In this document: positions 17,254 through 24,048 of the stretch, one piece after another
Numbering within the stretch: the first letter of the stretch is position 1
How the letters are laid out: each line of letters begins with the position of its first letter
Assembly (NCBI GenBank): GCA_018241695.1
Contig: JAFEDH010000004.1
Coordinates: 62,001-126,000 of the forward strand
Length of the DNA: 64,000 bases
Reading direction: 5' to 3'
Source: Pseudomonadota bacterium
GTDB lineage: Bacteria; Pseudomonadota; Gammaproteobacteria; Burkholderiales; Rhodocyclaceae
Made by a program: the position numbers and the translations under genes
Notes under the pieces: model-generated
The model's input: only the letters and a program-made list of their open reading frames with translations
What the model was told of the DNA's origin: nothing
Databases searched by the model: none

Positions 17254-18090
17254 GTGATCGACCTCAAAGGCAAGATCGCCCTGGTCACCGGCGCCGGCGC
17301 CGGCATCGGCCGCGCCATCGCCGAGACCTTCGCCCGCCTTGGCGCGCGCGTGGTTGCCGCAGAGATCGATCCGGCCCGGGCCGGAGATCTGCGCGCCGCG
17401 CTCGACGCCATCGGTGGCGGGCACAGCGTCGTCGTGGCCGACGTGCGCGATGGCGCACAGGTCAGGGTGCTGCTGGCGGGTGTGGAAAAGCAGTGTGGCC
17501 GGCTCGACATCCTGGTCAACAACGTGGGGGATTTCCTTGGTATCGCCAAGCCCTTCGACCAGTGCACCGATGAGGATTTCGACAATCTCTACGCGGTGAA
17601 CCTGCGCCACATTTTCCTCGTCACCCGGGAAGCGATTCCCCTGATGAAGAAAACCGGTCCGGGCGGCAGCATCATCAGCGTGTCCACCATCGAGGCCTTC
17701 CGCGGCATTCCGAATGGCACGGTGTATTCGGCCTTCAAGGCCGGCATCACGGGTTTCACCCGGAGCCTTGCGCTGGAACTCGGCCCACATGGCCTGCGCG
17801 TGAACGCCATCGCCCCCGAGACCACGGAAACCGCCCAGGTCAGCCCCGAGAAATGGATACTGCCGCAGTACAAGGATCTGGTGTCGAAGTGGATTCCGGT
17901 GGGCCGTTTCGGCGAACCCGCCGACTGCGCCGGCGCGGCCGTGTTCCTCGCCAGCGAACTTTCGGCCTGGGTCAGCGGCACCACCATCCATGTGGATGGC
18001 GGCGCCCTCGCCGCCGGCGGCTGGTATCGCACCCGCGATGGACGCTGGACCAATGTGCCGGTCGTGGAGGACAGCGGCCTGCCTTTCTGA
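17254..18090 (+). CDS. Short-chain dehydrogenase/reductase 3
   Basis: A 278-aa classical SDR beginning at GTG 17254 ([24 protein letters not shown]). It has LDILVNNVGDF, catalytic serine in SIISVSTIEAF, YSAFK as YxxxK and RVNAIAPETTET. VAAEID after the second strand ends in an acidic residue, which suggests NAD as cofactor. The last 30 residues (GGWYRTRDGRWTNVPVVEDSG) extend beyond the usual end; similar tails occur in dehydrogenases of terpenoid or steroid catabolism. It sits between two LLM genes in one direction. Confidence 0.87.
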   Translation: MIDLKGKIALVTGAGAGIGRAIAETFARLGARVVAAEIDPARAGDLRAALDAIGGGHSVVVADVRDGAQVRVLLAGVEKQCGRLDILVNNVGDFLGIAKPFDQCTDEDFDNLYAVNLRHIFLVTREAIPLMKKTGPGGSIISVSTIEAFRGIPNGTVYSAFKAGITGFTRSLALELGPHGLRVNAIAPETTETAQVSPEKWILPQYKDLVSKWIPVGRFGEPADCAGAAVFLASELSAWVSGTTIHVDGGALAAGGWYRTRDGRWTNVPVVEDSGLPF

Positions 18091-18149
18091 GCAGGGCATG
18101 GAAAGGCGGCCAGACAACAACTACGTAACTACGAGCGGGTGGAGACGAC

Positions 18150-19037
18150 ATGAAGCTGGGCATGACCCTGCCGTTGATGGAGCCCGGGGTGAACCGGGAA
18201 GTGCTGGAAGCCTGGGCGCGGGCCGTCGATCAGGGGCCTTACGCATCCCTGTGTTTTGGCGAGCGCATGGCTTTCGACAATCCGGAACTGCTCACCCTGC
18301 TGGGCGCCTGTTCGGCCTGGACCGAGCGGGTGCGCCTGGTGACCACCATCATCGTGGCCCAGCTCCATGATCCGGTGATGCTGGCGAAGGCCCTGGCCAC
18401 GGGCGACATGCTCAGCCGTGGCCGGCTCACGGCGGGTTTTGGCATCGGCGGACGGATCGAGGACTACACCGCCGCCGGTGCCGATCCGGCAGGTCGCGGC
18501 CACGCCGAGCTGGCGCGCCGGGTGGGCATCATGAAGCGGGTCTGGGCGGGGGAGAAGGTGGTGGATACGCTCAAGCCGGTGGGTCCGCCGCCGGTCCGGA
18601 AAGGCGGCCCCGAACTGCTGATCGGCGCGCAGGGGCCAAAAGCCATTCGCAGCGCGGCGCCCTGGGCGGATGGCATTTCCGGTTTCAGTTTCAATCTCGA
18701 TCTCAAGGATGTGGCAACATCGTTCGACCAGATGCGCCACGCCTGGGCCGAGGCCGGGCGGCCCGCGCCGCGCCTCACCACCGCATTCTGGTTCGCCCTC
18801 GCCGATGGCGGACAGGATGCACGGGGGCAGATGGAGCGCCACCTGCGCCACTACTTCAACTGGATCGAACCCGCGGCTCTGGAGGCGATGATTCCCGTCA
18901 CCGGCTTCACTGGCACGGCGGCCCAGCTCAAGTCCGTGCTCGCCCGGTTGCAGGATCTGGGCACCAACGAGGTGCACCTGATTCCCACCAGCGATGATGT
19001 GAGCCAGGTGGCGCGCATCGCCGATCTGGTAGGCTAG
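18150..19037 (+). CDS. LLM-class oxidoreductase, candidate F420-dependent 4
   Basis: A 295-aa luciferase-like protein: KLGMTLPLMEPGVNREVLEAW at the start, LVTTIIVAQLHDPVMLAKALATGDMLSRGRLTAGFGIGGRIEDY in the middle (span residues about 66-108) and TGFTGTAAQLKSVLARLQDLG at the end. It is divergent from the other LLM proteins: the G-x-G-GW element is replaced by GFGIGGRIEDY. ATG 18150 has GGTGGAGACGAC upstream. The gap to the SDR is 59 bp and to the next gene 33 bp, so this is one operon. Substrate unknown. Confidence 0.84.
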   Translation: MKLGMTLPLMEPGVNREVLEAWARAVDQGPYASLCFGERMAFDNPELLTLLGACSAWTERVRLVTTIIVAQLHDPVMLAKALATGDMLSRGRLTAGFGIGGRIEDYTAAGADPAGRGHAELARRVGIMKRVWAGEKVVDTLKPVGPPPVRKGGPELLIGAQGPKAIRSAAPWADGISGFSFNLDLKDVATSFDQMRHAWAEAGRPAPRLTTAFWFALADGGQDARGQMERHLRHYFNWIEPAALEAMIPVTGFTGTAAQLKSVLARLQDLGTNEVHLIPTSDDVSQVARIADLVG

Positions 19038-19070
19038 CCGGCTTCATTACAACAATACGAGGAGATCGTC

Positions 19071-19481
19071 ATGTCGAAAGAATATCCGGCCAAGACCGCC
19101 GCACTGAAATCCCGCGAATATGTGCACGGCCACAACAAGGCGGGCTGGCTCGGCCTGTTTGCCGAGGATGCCGTGATCGAGGATCCCATCGGCCCTTCCT
19201 ATCTGGATCCGGCGGGCAAGGGTCACGGCACCGTGGCCGCCCGCGAGGCTTTCTGGAACAACAACATCGGCCCCGCCAGGATCGGCATCACCATCCATCA
19301 GTCCTACGGTGCCGCCAACGAATGTGCCAACCATGTCACCCTCGATCTGCAGAACGAGGTGGAGGGCAAAAAGAACCATGTCCGCATCTTCGGCGTATTC
19401 ACCTACAAGGTGAACGATGCCGGCAAGATCACCTCCCTGCGTGGTTACTGGGAGCCGGAAAATGTCGAAGTGGTGGTCTGA
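19071..19481 (+). CDS. Ketosteroid isomerase-like NTF2-fold protein A
   Basis: A 136-aa protein recognisably related to delta5-3-ketosteroid isomerase: WLGLFAEDAVIEDPIG aligns with the LFADDATVEDPVG block of the Comamonas enzyme, so Asp38 falls on the general-base position. Tyr17 (SREYVHGHN) aligns with its catalytic Tyr14. The second oxyanion-hole acid (Asp99) is replaced by a hydrophobic residue in the VFTYKVNDAGKITSLRG segment. It could be an altered isomerase or a related lyase. ATG 19071 follows GAGGAGATCGTC. It is flanked by LLM genes and has a paralogue at 20444. Confidence 0.82.
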   Translation: MSKEYPAKTAALKSREYVHGHNKAGWLGLFAEDAVIEDPIGPSYLDPAGKGHGTVAAREAFWNNNIGPARIGITIHQSYGAANECANHVTLDLQNEVEGKKNHVRIFGVFTYKVNDAGKITSLRGYWEPENVEVVV

Positions 19482-19511
19482 GCGCAGTGTTGTGTAGCGG
19501 AGAGGAATGAC

Positions 19512-20414
19512 ATGAAATTCTGGCTTTCCATGATGCCCATCTACGAGATGGAGCAGCTCACCGAAATCGCCCGCCACGCCGAGGCCGTGGGTTTTCACGG
19601 CATCACCATGCCCGACCATCTGGTGATGCCCACCCGCATCGAGAGCCGTTACCCCTATACCGAGGACGGCAAGATGTGGTGGCCCGAGGACACGCCCTGG
19701 CTCGATCCCTGGGTCACCCTGGGCGCCATGGCCGCGGTGACGCACAAGCTGCGCCTCGCCTCCAACATCTACCTCGCCGCCCTGCGCGATCCCTTCACCG
19801 CCGCCAAATCCCTCGCTTCTGTGGCCGCGCTTTCCGGTGGCCGCGTGGTGTGCGGTGTTTCGGTGGGCTGGATCAAGGAGGAATACGATCTTCTCGGCCT
19901 GGACTTCAAGTCCCGCGGTCGGCGCATGGACGAGCTGATTGCGGTGATGCGCATGCTGTGGACCGGCAAGGAGGTCAGCCATCATGGTGAGTTCTTCAAT
20001 TTCGACCATGCCCTCATGCATCCGGCGCCCCGCCAGCCGATCCCGGTCTGGTGCGGTGGCGGCACGCCACCGGCCCTGCGCCGCGCGGCACTCAACGATG
20101 GCTGGCTGGGCCTGCCCCTGCCTCTGCCGCAACTGACGCAGACCATCGAATCCATGCTGGCGATCCGCCGCGCAGCGGGTTTGCCGGAAGAAGGCTTCGA
20201 TGCCTGCGTGCCCCTGATGCAGGCCCTGACCCCGGAGATTCATGCCGGCCTGGCCGCCATCCATGTGCATAACGCGGTGGTCATCGCGCCGTGGATGCTC
20301 TCGCCCTGGGGCGAGAAAACCTGGATCGATGCCGGTGACGATATCCGCGATCTGGCCGTGAAGAAAAAGGCCATGACGCGCTTTGCCGAAAGCGTGCTGA
20401 GCCGTTTCGGTTGA
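19512..20414 (+). CDS. LLM-class oxidoreductase, candidate F420-dependent 5
   Basis: A 300-aa luciferase-like protein of the F420-type subfamily. Blocks: GFHGITMPDHLVMPTRI near residue 30, LRLASNIYLAALRDPFTAAKSLASVAALSGGRVVCGVSVGWIKEEYDLLGLDFKSRGRRMDE (span residues 80-140) and IPVWCGGGTPPALRRAALNDGWLG. GVSVGWIKEEY is the expected phosphate/cofactor loop. ATG 19512 follows GGAGAGGAATGAC. It lies between the two ketosteroid-isomerase-like genes (30 bp each side), so an LLM reductase paired with isomerase-like partners is the local theme. Cofactor and substrate are inferred, not shown. Confidence 0.88.
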   Translation: MKFWLSMMPIYEMEQLTEIARHAEAVGFHGITMPDHLVMPTRIESRYPYTEDGKMWWPEDTPWLDPWVTLGAMAAVTHKLRLASNIYLAALRDPFTAAKSLASVAALSGGRVVCGVSVGWIKEEYDLLGLDFKSRGRRMDELIAVMRMLWTGKEVSHHGEFFNFDHALMHPAPRQPIPVWCGGGTPPALRRAALNDGWLGLPLPLPQLTQTIESMLAIRRAAGLPEEGFDACVPLMQALTPEIHAGLAAIHVHNAVVIAPWMLSPWGEKTWIDAGDDIRDLAVKKKAMTRFAESVLSRFG

Positions 20415-20443
20415 GCGCATCCCTTCCCGACGGAGCAAGAATC

Positions 20444-20878
20444 ATGAACGATGTGGACTACTACAAGGATTCCCCCCATCCCGCCCAGCAGGCCAGCTTT
20501 CTGTCCATGCGCAACGTCATGGCCAAGAACAAGGCCACCTGGCTGACCCTGTTCGCCAGCGATGCCGTATTGCAGGACCCCGTGGGCAAGTCACCCCTCG
20601 ATCCATCGGGCCTTGGCCATCGCGGCGAAGCCATCGGCCGTTTCTGGGATACCGCCATCGCCTCGGTGGTGAACATCCGGGTGCGCGAGTCCTATCCCGC
20701 GGCGGACGAATGCGCCAACCTGTGCACCGTCACCCAGCCCCTGCCCAACGGCAAGACCGCGGACGCCAGCTTCATCGTCGTCTACCGGGTCAATGCCGAA
20801 GGCAAGGTGGTTTCCCTGCGCGCCTTCTGGGATTACGACGCCACCATGGCGCGCATGCAGGCGCAGATGGCTTCCTGA
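20444..20878 (+). CDS. Ketosteroid isomerase-like NTF2-fold protein B
   Basis: A 144-aa paralogue of the protein at 19071: both share W-x-x-LFA-x-DAV-x-x-DP-x-G-x-S-x-LDP and a later Y-x-AA-x-ECAN block. Asp45 is at the isomerase general-base position. Asn24 stands where catalytic Tyr14 would be, and the Asp99 position is hydrophobic (FIVVYRVNAEGKVVSLRA). So two of the three usual catalytic residues are missing. ATG 20444 follows CGGAGCAAGAATC; an upstream TTG overlapping the LLM stop is less likely. Last gene of the island before the F420 operon. Confidence 0.8.
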   Translation: MNDVDYYKDSPHPAQQASFLSMRNVMAKNKATWLTLFASDAVLQDPVGKSPLDPSGLGHRGEAIGRFWDTAIASVVNIRVRESYPAADECANLCTVTQPLPNGKTADASFIVVYRVNAEGKVVSLRAFWDYDATMARMQAQMAS

Positions 20879-20903
20879 AATTTTCCGCCCTGCTCCGGCC
20901 GCG

Positions 20904-20932
20904 TTCCCTCACGGGGGCCGGGCGGGGATAAT
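20904..20932 (+). promoter_or_regulatory. Candidate promoter of the F420 operon
   Basis: GATAAT at 20927-20932 (five of six bases of the -10 consensus) is 17 bp from a weak TTCCCT at 20904-20909, about 70 bp before npdG. Weak -35, so tentative; read-through from the island upstream is also possible. Confidence 0.38.
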
Positions 20933-21003
20933 GTGGATTCTGCTGTCGGCTCCGGCCACCCCGGCGTGCGCCGGATTTTTTGCACCCACCTGATGAGTAC
21001 ACC

Positions 21004-21684
21004 ATGACCCAGACCTCGCTCCCCCAGATCGCCGTCCTCGGCGGCACCGGCAACCTTGGCTACGCCCTCGCCCGTCGCTGGGTCAAGGCCGGCTACACGG
21101 TTCATATCGGCTCACGCGGCGCCGACAAGGCGCAGGAGGCGGCGACGAAGCTCTCCGCCGATGTGGGCAAGCCTGTCCGTTCCGGCACGAACCGCGATGT
21201 GGCGGCGGCTGCCGACATCGTGGTCATCACCGTACCCTTCGCCTCCCAGGCGGCCATCCTCGAGGACATCAAGCCCGTGGTCGGCGGCAAGCTGGTGGTG
21301 GATACCACCGTGCCGCTGGTGCCGCCCAAGGTGATGCGCGTGCAACTGCCTGCCGAAGGCGCCGCCGCGCTGATCGCCCAGAAGATGCTGGGTGCGGGAG
21401 TCACCCTGGTTTCCGCCTTCCACAGCGTGGCCGCCCACAAGCTGGTGACCGATGTGGATGTGGAGTGTGACGTGCTCGTCTTCGGCGACGACAAGGCCGC
21501 GCGCAAGCGCGTCATCGCCCTGGCGGAGGCGGCCGGCCTGCGCGGCCTGCATGGGGGTTCGCTCGCCAACTCGGCTGCCGCCGAGGCGCTCACTTCCATC
21601 CTCATTTTCCTCAACAAGACCTATGCCGTGGACGGCGCGGGCATCCGCATCACCGGCCAGCTGGTGCCTCCGGCCGACGAATAA
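21004..21684 (+). CDS. npdG: NADPH-dependent F420 reductase (F420H2:NADP oxidoreductase)
   Basis: Moves hydride between NADP(H) and F420. 226 aa with an N-terminal Rossmann motif IAVLGGTGNLGYALARRW (GGTGNLG) followed by GYTVHIGSR, whose Ser-Arg pair fits NADP binding. Then NRDVAAAADIVVITVPFASQ, VVDTTVPLVPPKVMRVQLPAEGAAA and the C-terminal helices with SAAAEALTSILIFLNKTY, all typical of Fno/NpdG. ATG 21004 is used. It leads the F420 operon, 8 bp before cofE. No F420-dependent glucose-6-phosphate dehydrogenase is present, so this enzyme is the likely source of F420H2 for the LLM proteins upstream. Confidence 0.92.
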   Translation: MTQTSLPQIAVLGGTGNLGYALARRWVKAGYTVHIGSRGADKAQEAATKLSADVGKPVRSGTNRDVAAAADIVVITVPFASQAAILEDIKPVVGGKLVVDTTVPLVPPKVMRVQLPAEGAAALIAQKMLGAGVTLVSAFHSVAAHKLVTDVDVECDVLVFGDDKAARKRVIALAEAAGLRGLHGGSLANSAAAEALTSILIFLNKTYAVDGAGIRITGQLVPPADE

Positions 21685-21692
21685 GCAGTTCC

Positions 21693-22460
21693 ATGGCGGT
21701 CAGCTTCATCGCCCTGCCGGGCCTTCCCGAAGTACGCCGGGGCGACGATCTGTCGGCCCTGGCCGCTGCCGGGATGGTAGCCGCGCAGCTGGCGCCGCAG
21801 CAGGGCGACGTGCTGGTGGTGGCGCAGAAGATCGTGTCCAAGGCCGAAGGCCGGCTCGTGGCGCTGTCTTCCGTGACACCTTCGCCACGGGCGCGGGAAC
21901 TGTCCATGATCACCGGCAAGGATCCGCGTTTGGTGGAGCTGGTGCTGCGTGAATCCGCCGAGGTATTGCGGGCCAAGCCCAACGTGCTGATCGTGGCCCA
22001 TCGCGCCGGTTTCGTCATGGCCAATGCCGGCATCGACCGCTCCAACGTGACCGCGGAATCCGGTGCGGCGGACGAGGACGTCGCGCTGCTGCTGCCCGAG
22101 GACTGCAATGCCTCGGCCGCGCGCCTGCGGGACAGCCTGCGCGGGCGTGGTTTCGACCTGCCCGTGGTGATTAGCGACAGCTTCGGCCGCGCCTGGCGCA
22201 ATGGCGTGGTGAATGTGGCGCTGGGTGCCGCCGGCCTGCCCAGCCTGATCGACCGGCGCGGCGAGGCCGACCGTCATGGCCGCATCCTCGAAGTCACCCA
22301 GGTCGCCTTTGCCGATGCCATCGCCGCCGGTGCGGCCCTCGCCATGGGCGAGGGCGCCGAGGGCACGCCCATGGTGCTGGCGCGGGGACTGGCGTGGACG
22401 GTGCCCGAATGTGATGCGCAGGCATTGATCCGCCCCATCGCCGAGGACATGTTCCGGTGA
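21693..22460 (+). CDS. cofE: Coenzyme F420-0:L-glutamate ligase
   Basis: Adds glutamate residues to F420-0 with GTP. 255 aa, the length of the stand-alone archaeal-type CofE; the nitroreductase-like C-terminal domain of actinobacterial FbiB is absent. Motifs: GDVLVVAQKIVSKAEGRLV near residue 38, RAKPNVLIVAHRAGFVMANAGIDRSNV (span residues 90-118), LLPEDCNASAARLRD and VVISDSFGRAWRNGVVNVALG. Without the extra FbiB domain, reduction of the dehydro-F420-0 intermediate would need another enzyme if the PEP-type route is used. Its stop overlaps the cofD start (GTGA). Confidence 0.94.
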   Translation: MAVSFIALPGLPEVRRGDDLSALAAAGMVAAQLAPQQGDVLVVAQKIVSKAEGRLVALSSVTPSPRARELSMITGKDPRLVELVLRESAEVLRAKPNVLIVAHRAGFVMANAGIDRSNVTAESGAADEDVALLLPEDCNASAARLRDSLRGRGFDLPVVISDSFGRAWRNGVVNVALGAAGLPSLIDRRGEADRHGRILEVTQVAFADAIAAGAALAMGEGAEGTPMVLARGLAWTVPECDAQALIRPIAEDMFR

Positions 22461-23413
22461 GCGGTCCGCGCGTGGTGGCGATCAGTGGCGGCGTCGGTGG
22501 CGCCAAGCTGGCCCTGGGTTTCTACCGCGTCCTGCCACCGGACAGCCTCGCCGTGATCGTCAATACCGGTGACGACTTCACCCATCTGGGGCTGCATGTT
22601 TCTCCCGATGTGGATACCCTGCTCTATACCCTGGGCGGGCTGGCCAACCCGGATCTCGGCTGGGGCCGCAAGGAAGAGACCTGGGCCTTCATGCGCGCCC
22701 TGGCCCATCTGGGTGGCGACACCTGGTTTCGTCTGGGTGACGCCGATCTGGCGTTGCATGTCGAGCGAACCCGGCGTCTGGCCCGGGGTGAATCCCTGAG
22801 TCAGGTCACGGCCGCCGTGGCGCGTCGCTTCGAGATCGCCGCCGAGGTGCTGCCGATGAGCGACGACGCGGTGCGTACCCGGGTGAGCACCGATGCGGGC
22901 GTACTGGACTTTCAGGAATACTTCGTCGGCCGCCAGTGCCGCCCCGTTGTGAACGCACTGAATTTCGACGGCGCCGCACAGGCCCGCCCCGGCTCCGGTA
23001 TCGTGACGGCATTGAGCTCCCCGGAGATCGAGGCCATCGTGATCTGTCCTTCCAATCCTTATCTGAGCATCGCCCCCATACTGGCACTGCCCGGCCTGGT
23101 CGAACTGCTGCGGCGCTCGAAAGCCCCGGTGATCGCGGTTTCGCCCCTGGTGGGCGGACAGGCGGTGAAGGGGCCGACGGCCAAGATCATGGCCGAGATG
23201 GAGATTCCCGTCAGCCCCGAATCGGTGGTGCGCCATTACCAGGGCGTGATCGACGGCTTCGTGCTTGATGAGCGCGATGCTGCAGCGGCCGGCGCGATCG
23301 AAGGCTGCGGCGTGCCGGTCCGCATCGCCGATACGCTGATGAATACCTTGCGGGACAAGGAGCGTCTGGCCGAAACCTGCCTTGCCTTTGCCGCGGGATG
23401 GGCGCCGGCATGA
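22457..23413 (+). CDS. cofD: 2-phospho-L-lactate (or phosphoenolpyruvate) transferase
   Basis: Transfers the phospho-lactyl or phosphoenolpyruvyl group from the GDP-activated form to Fo, giving (dehydro-)F420-0; equivalent to FbiA. 318 aa from GTG 22457 in the cofE stop. Family blocks: VVAISGGVGGAKLALGFYRVL at the N terminus, VIVNTGDDFTHLGLHVSPDVDTLLYTLGG, WGRKEETWAFM, WFRLGDADLALHVERTRRL and ICPSNPYLSIAPILALPG. Overlaps cofC by 4 bp. The actual three-carbon donor (2-phospholactate, PEP or 3-phosphoglycerate) cannot be decided from motifs alone. Confidence 0.95.
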   Translation: MSGPRVVAISGGVGGAKLALGFYRVLPPDSLAVIVNTGDDFTHLGLHVSPDVDTLLYTLGGLANPDLGWGRKEETWAFMRALAHLGGDTWFRLGDADLALHVERTRRLARGESLSQVTAAVARRFEIAAEVLPMSDDAVRTRVSTDAGVLDFQEYFVGRQCRPVVNALNFDGAAQARPGSGIVTALSSPEIEAIVICPSNPYLSIAPILALPGLVELLRRSKAPVIAVSPLVGGQAVKGPTAKIMAEMEIPVSPESVVRHYQGVIDGFVLDERDAAAAGAIEGCGVPVRIADTLMNTLRDKERLAETCLAFAAGWAPA

Positions 23414-24048
23414 GCTGCTGGGCATTGGTTCCGCTCAAGGCCCGTCACCAGGGCAAGAGCCGCCTCGCCGGCGTGCTCGGCCCCGGCCTGCGCCAGCAAC
23501 TGATCGGCCTCATGGTCGAAGACGTGGTGGCCGCGCTTGCCGCCACCCGCAGCATTGACCACATCGCCGTGGTCAGCCCCGAGGCGATCGGCCTGTCGGT
23601 CGTGCACCTGCCCGACCGGGCCGCGGGCCTCAACGGCGTGATCGAGGCCGCCGCGTTCGAGCTTGCCGGCCGGGGCGCCAGCGAACTCGTGGTGCTGCCC
23701 GCCGATCTGCCCCTGGTCAGCGCCGCTGACATCGACGCGCTGGTCGCCGCCGGCCGCGAACGGGACATGGCCCTGGCGCCGGACCGCCACCAGCGCGGCA
23801 CCAACGCCATCCACATGGCGCCCACCGCGGGCTTCACCTTTCACTTCGGACTCTTCAGTTTCGAGCGCCATCTGGCCGAAGCGGCCCAGCGCGACTGCGC
23901 CGCCGCCGTCGTGCGTCGCCCCGGCCTGGGTTTCGATGTGGATGAGCCTGCCGATCTCGAACAACTACTTGCGCAAGGCGGCCCCCGCTATGCTTTCCTT
24001 GCCGATGCCCTCAGGAGCCCAACATGGCCATTGATGCAACACGCGTGA
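23410..24048 (+). CDS. cofC: 2-phospho-L-lactate / PEP guanylyltransferase
   Basis: Activates the three-carbon phospho-acid with GTP for CofD; equivalent to FbiD. 212 aa, nucleotidyltransferase fold: CWALVPLKARHQGKSRLAGVLG (nucleotide loop), VVLPADLPLVSAADIDALV (metal/GTP site), LAPDRHQRGTNAIHMAP and GLGFDVDEPADLEQLL. ATG 23410 sits in the cofD stop; an in-frame ATG at 23398 is less likely. The last 25 bp overlap fbiC, a tight coupling. Standard length and motifs, so it should be active. Confidence 0.93.
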   Translation: MSCWALVPLKARHQGKSRLAGVLGPGLRQQLIGLMVEDVVAALAATRSIDHIAVVSPEAIGLSVVHLPDRAAGLNGVIEAAAFELAGRGASELVVLPADLPLVSAADIDALVAAGRERDMALAPDRHQRGTNAIHMAPTAGFTFHFGLFSFERHLAEAAQRDCAAAVVRRPGLGFDVDEPADLEQLLAQGGPRYAFLADALRSPTWPLMQHA

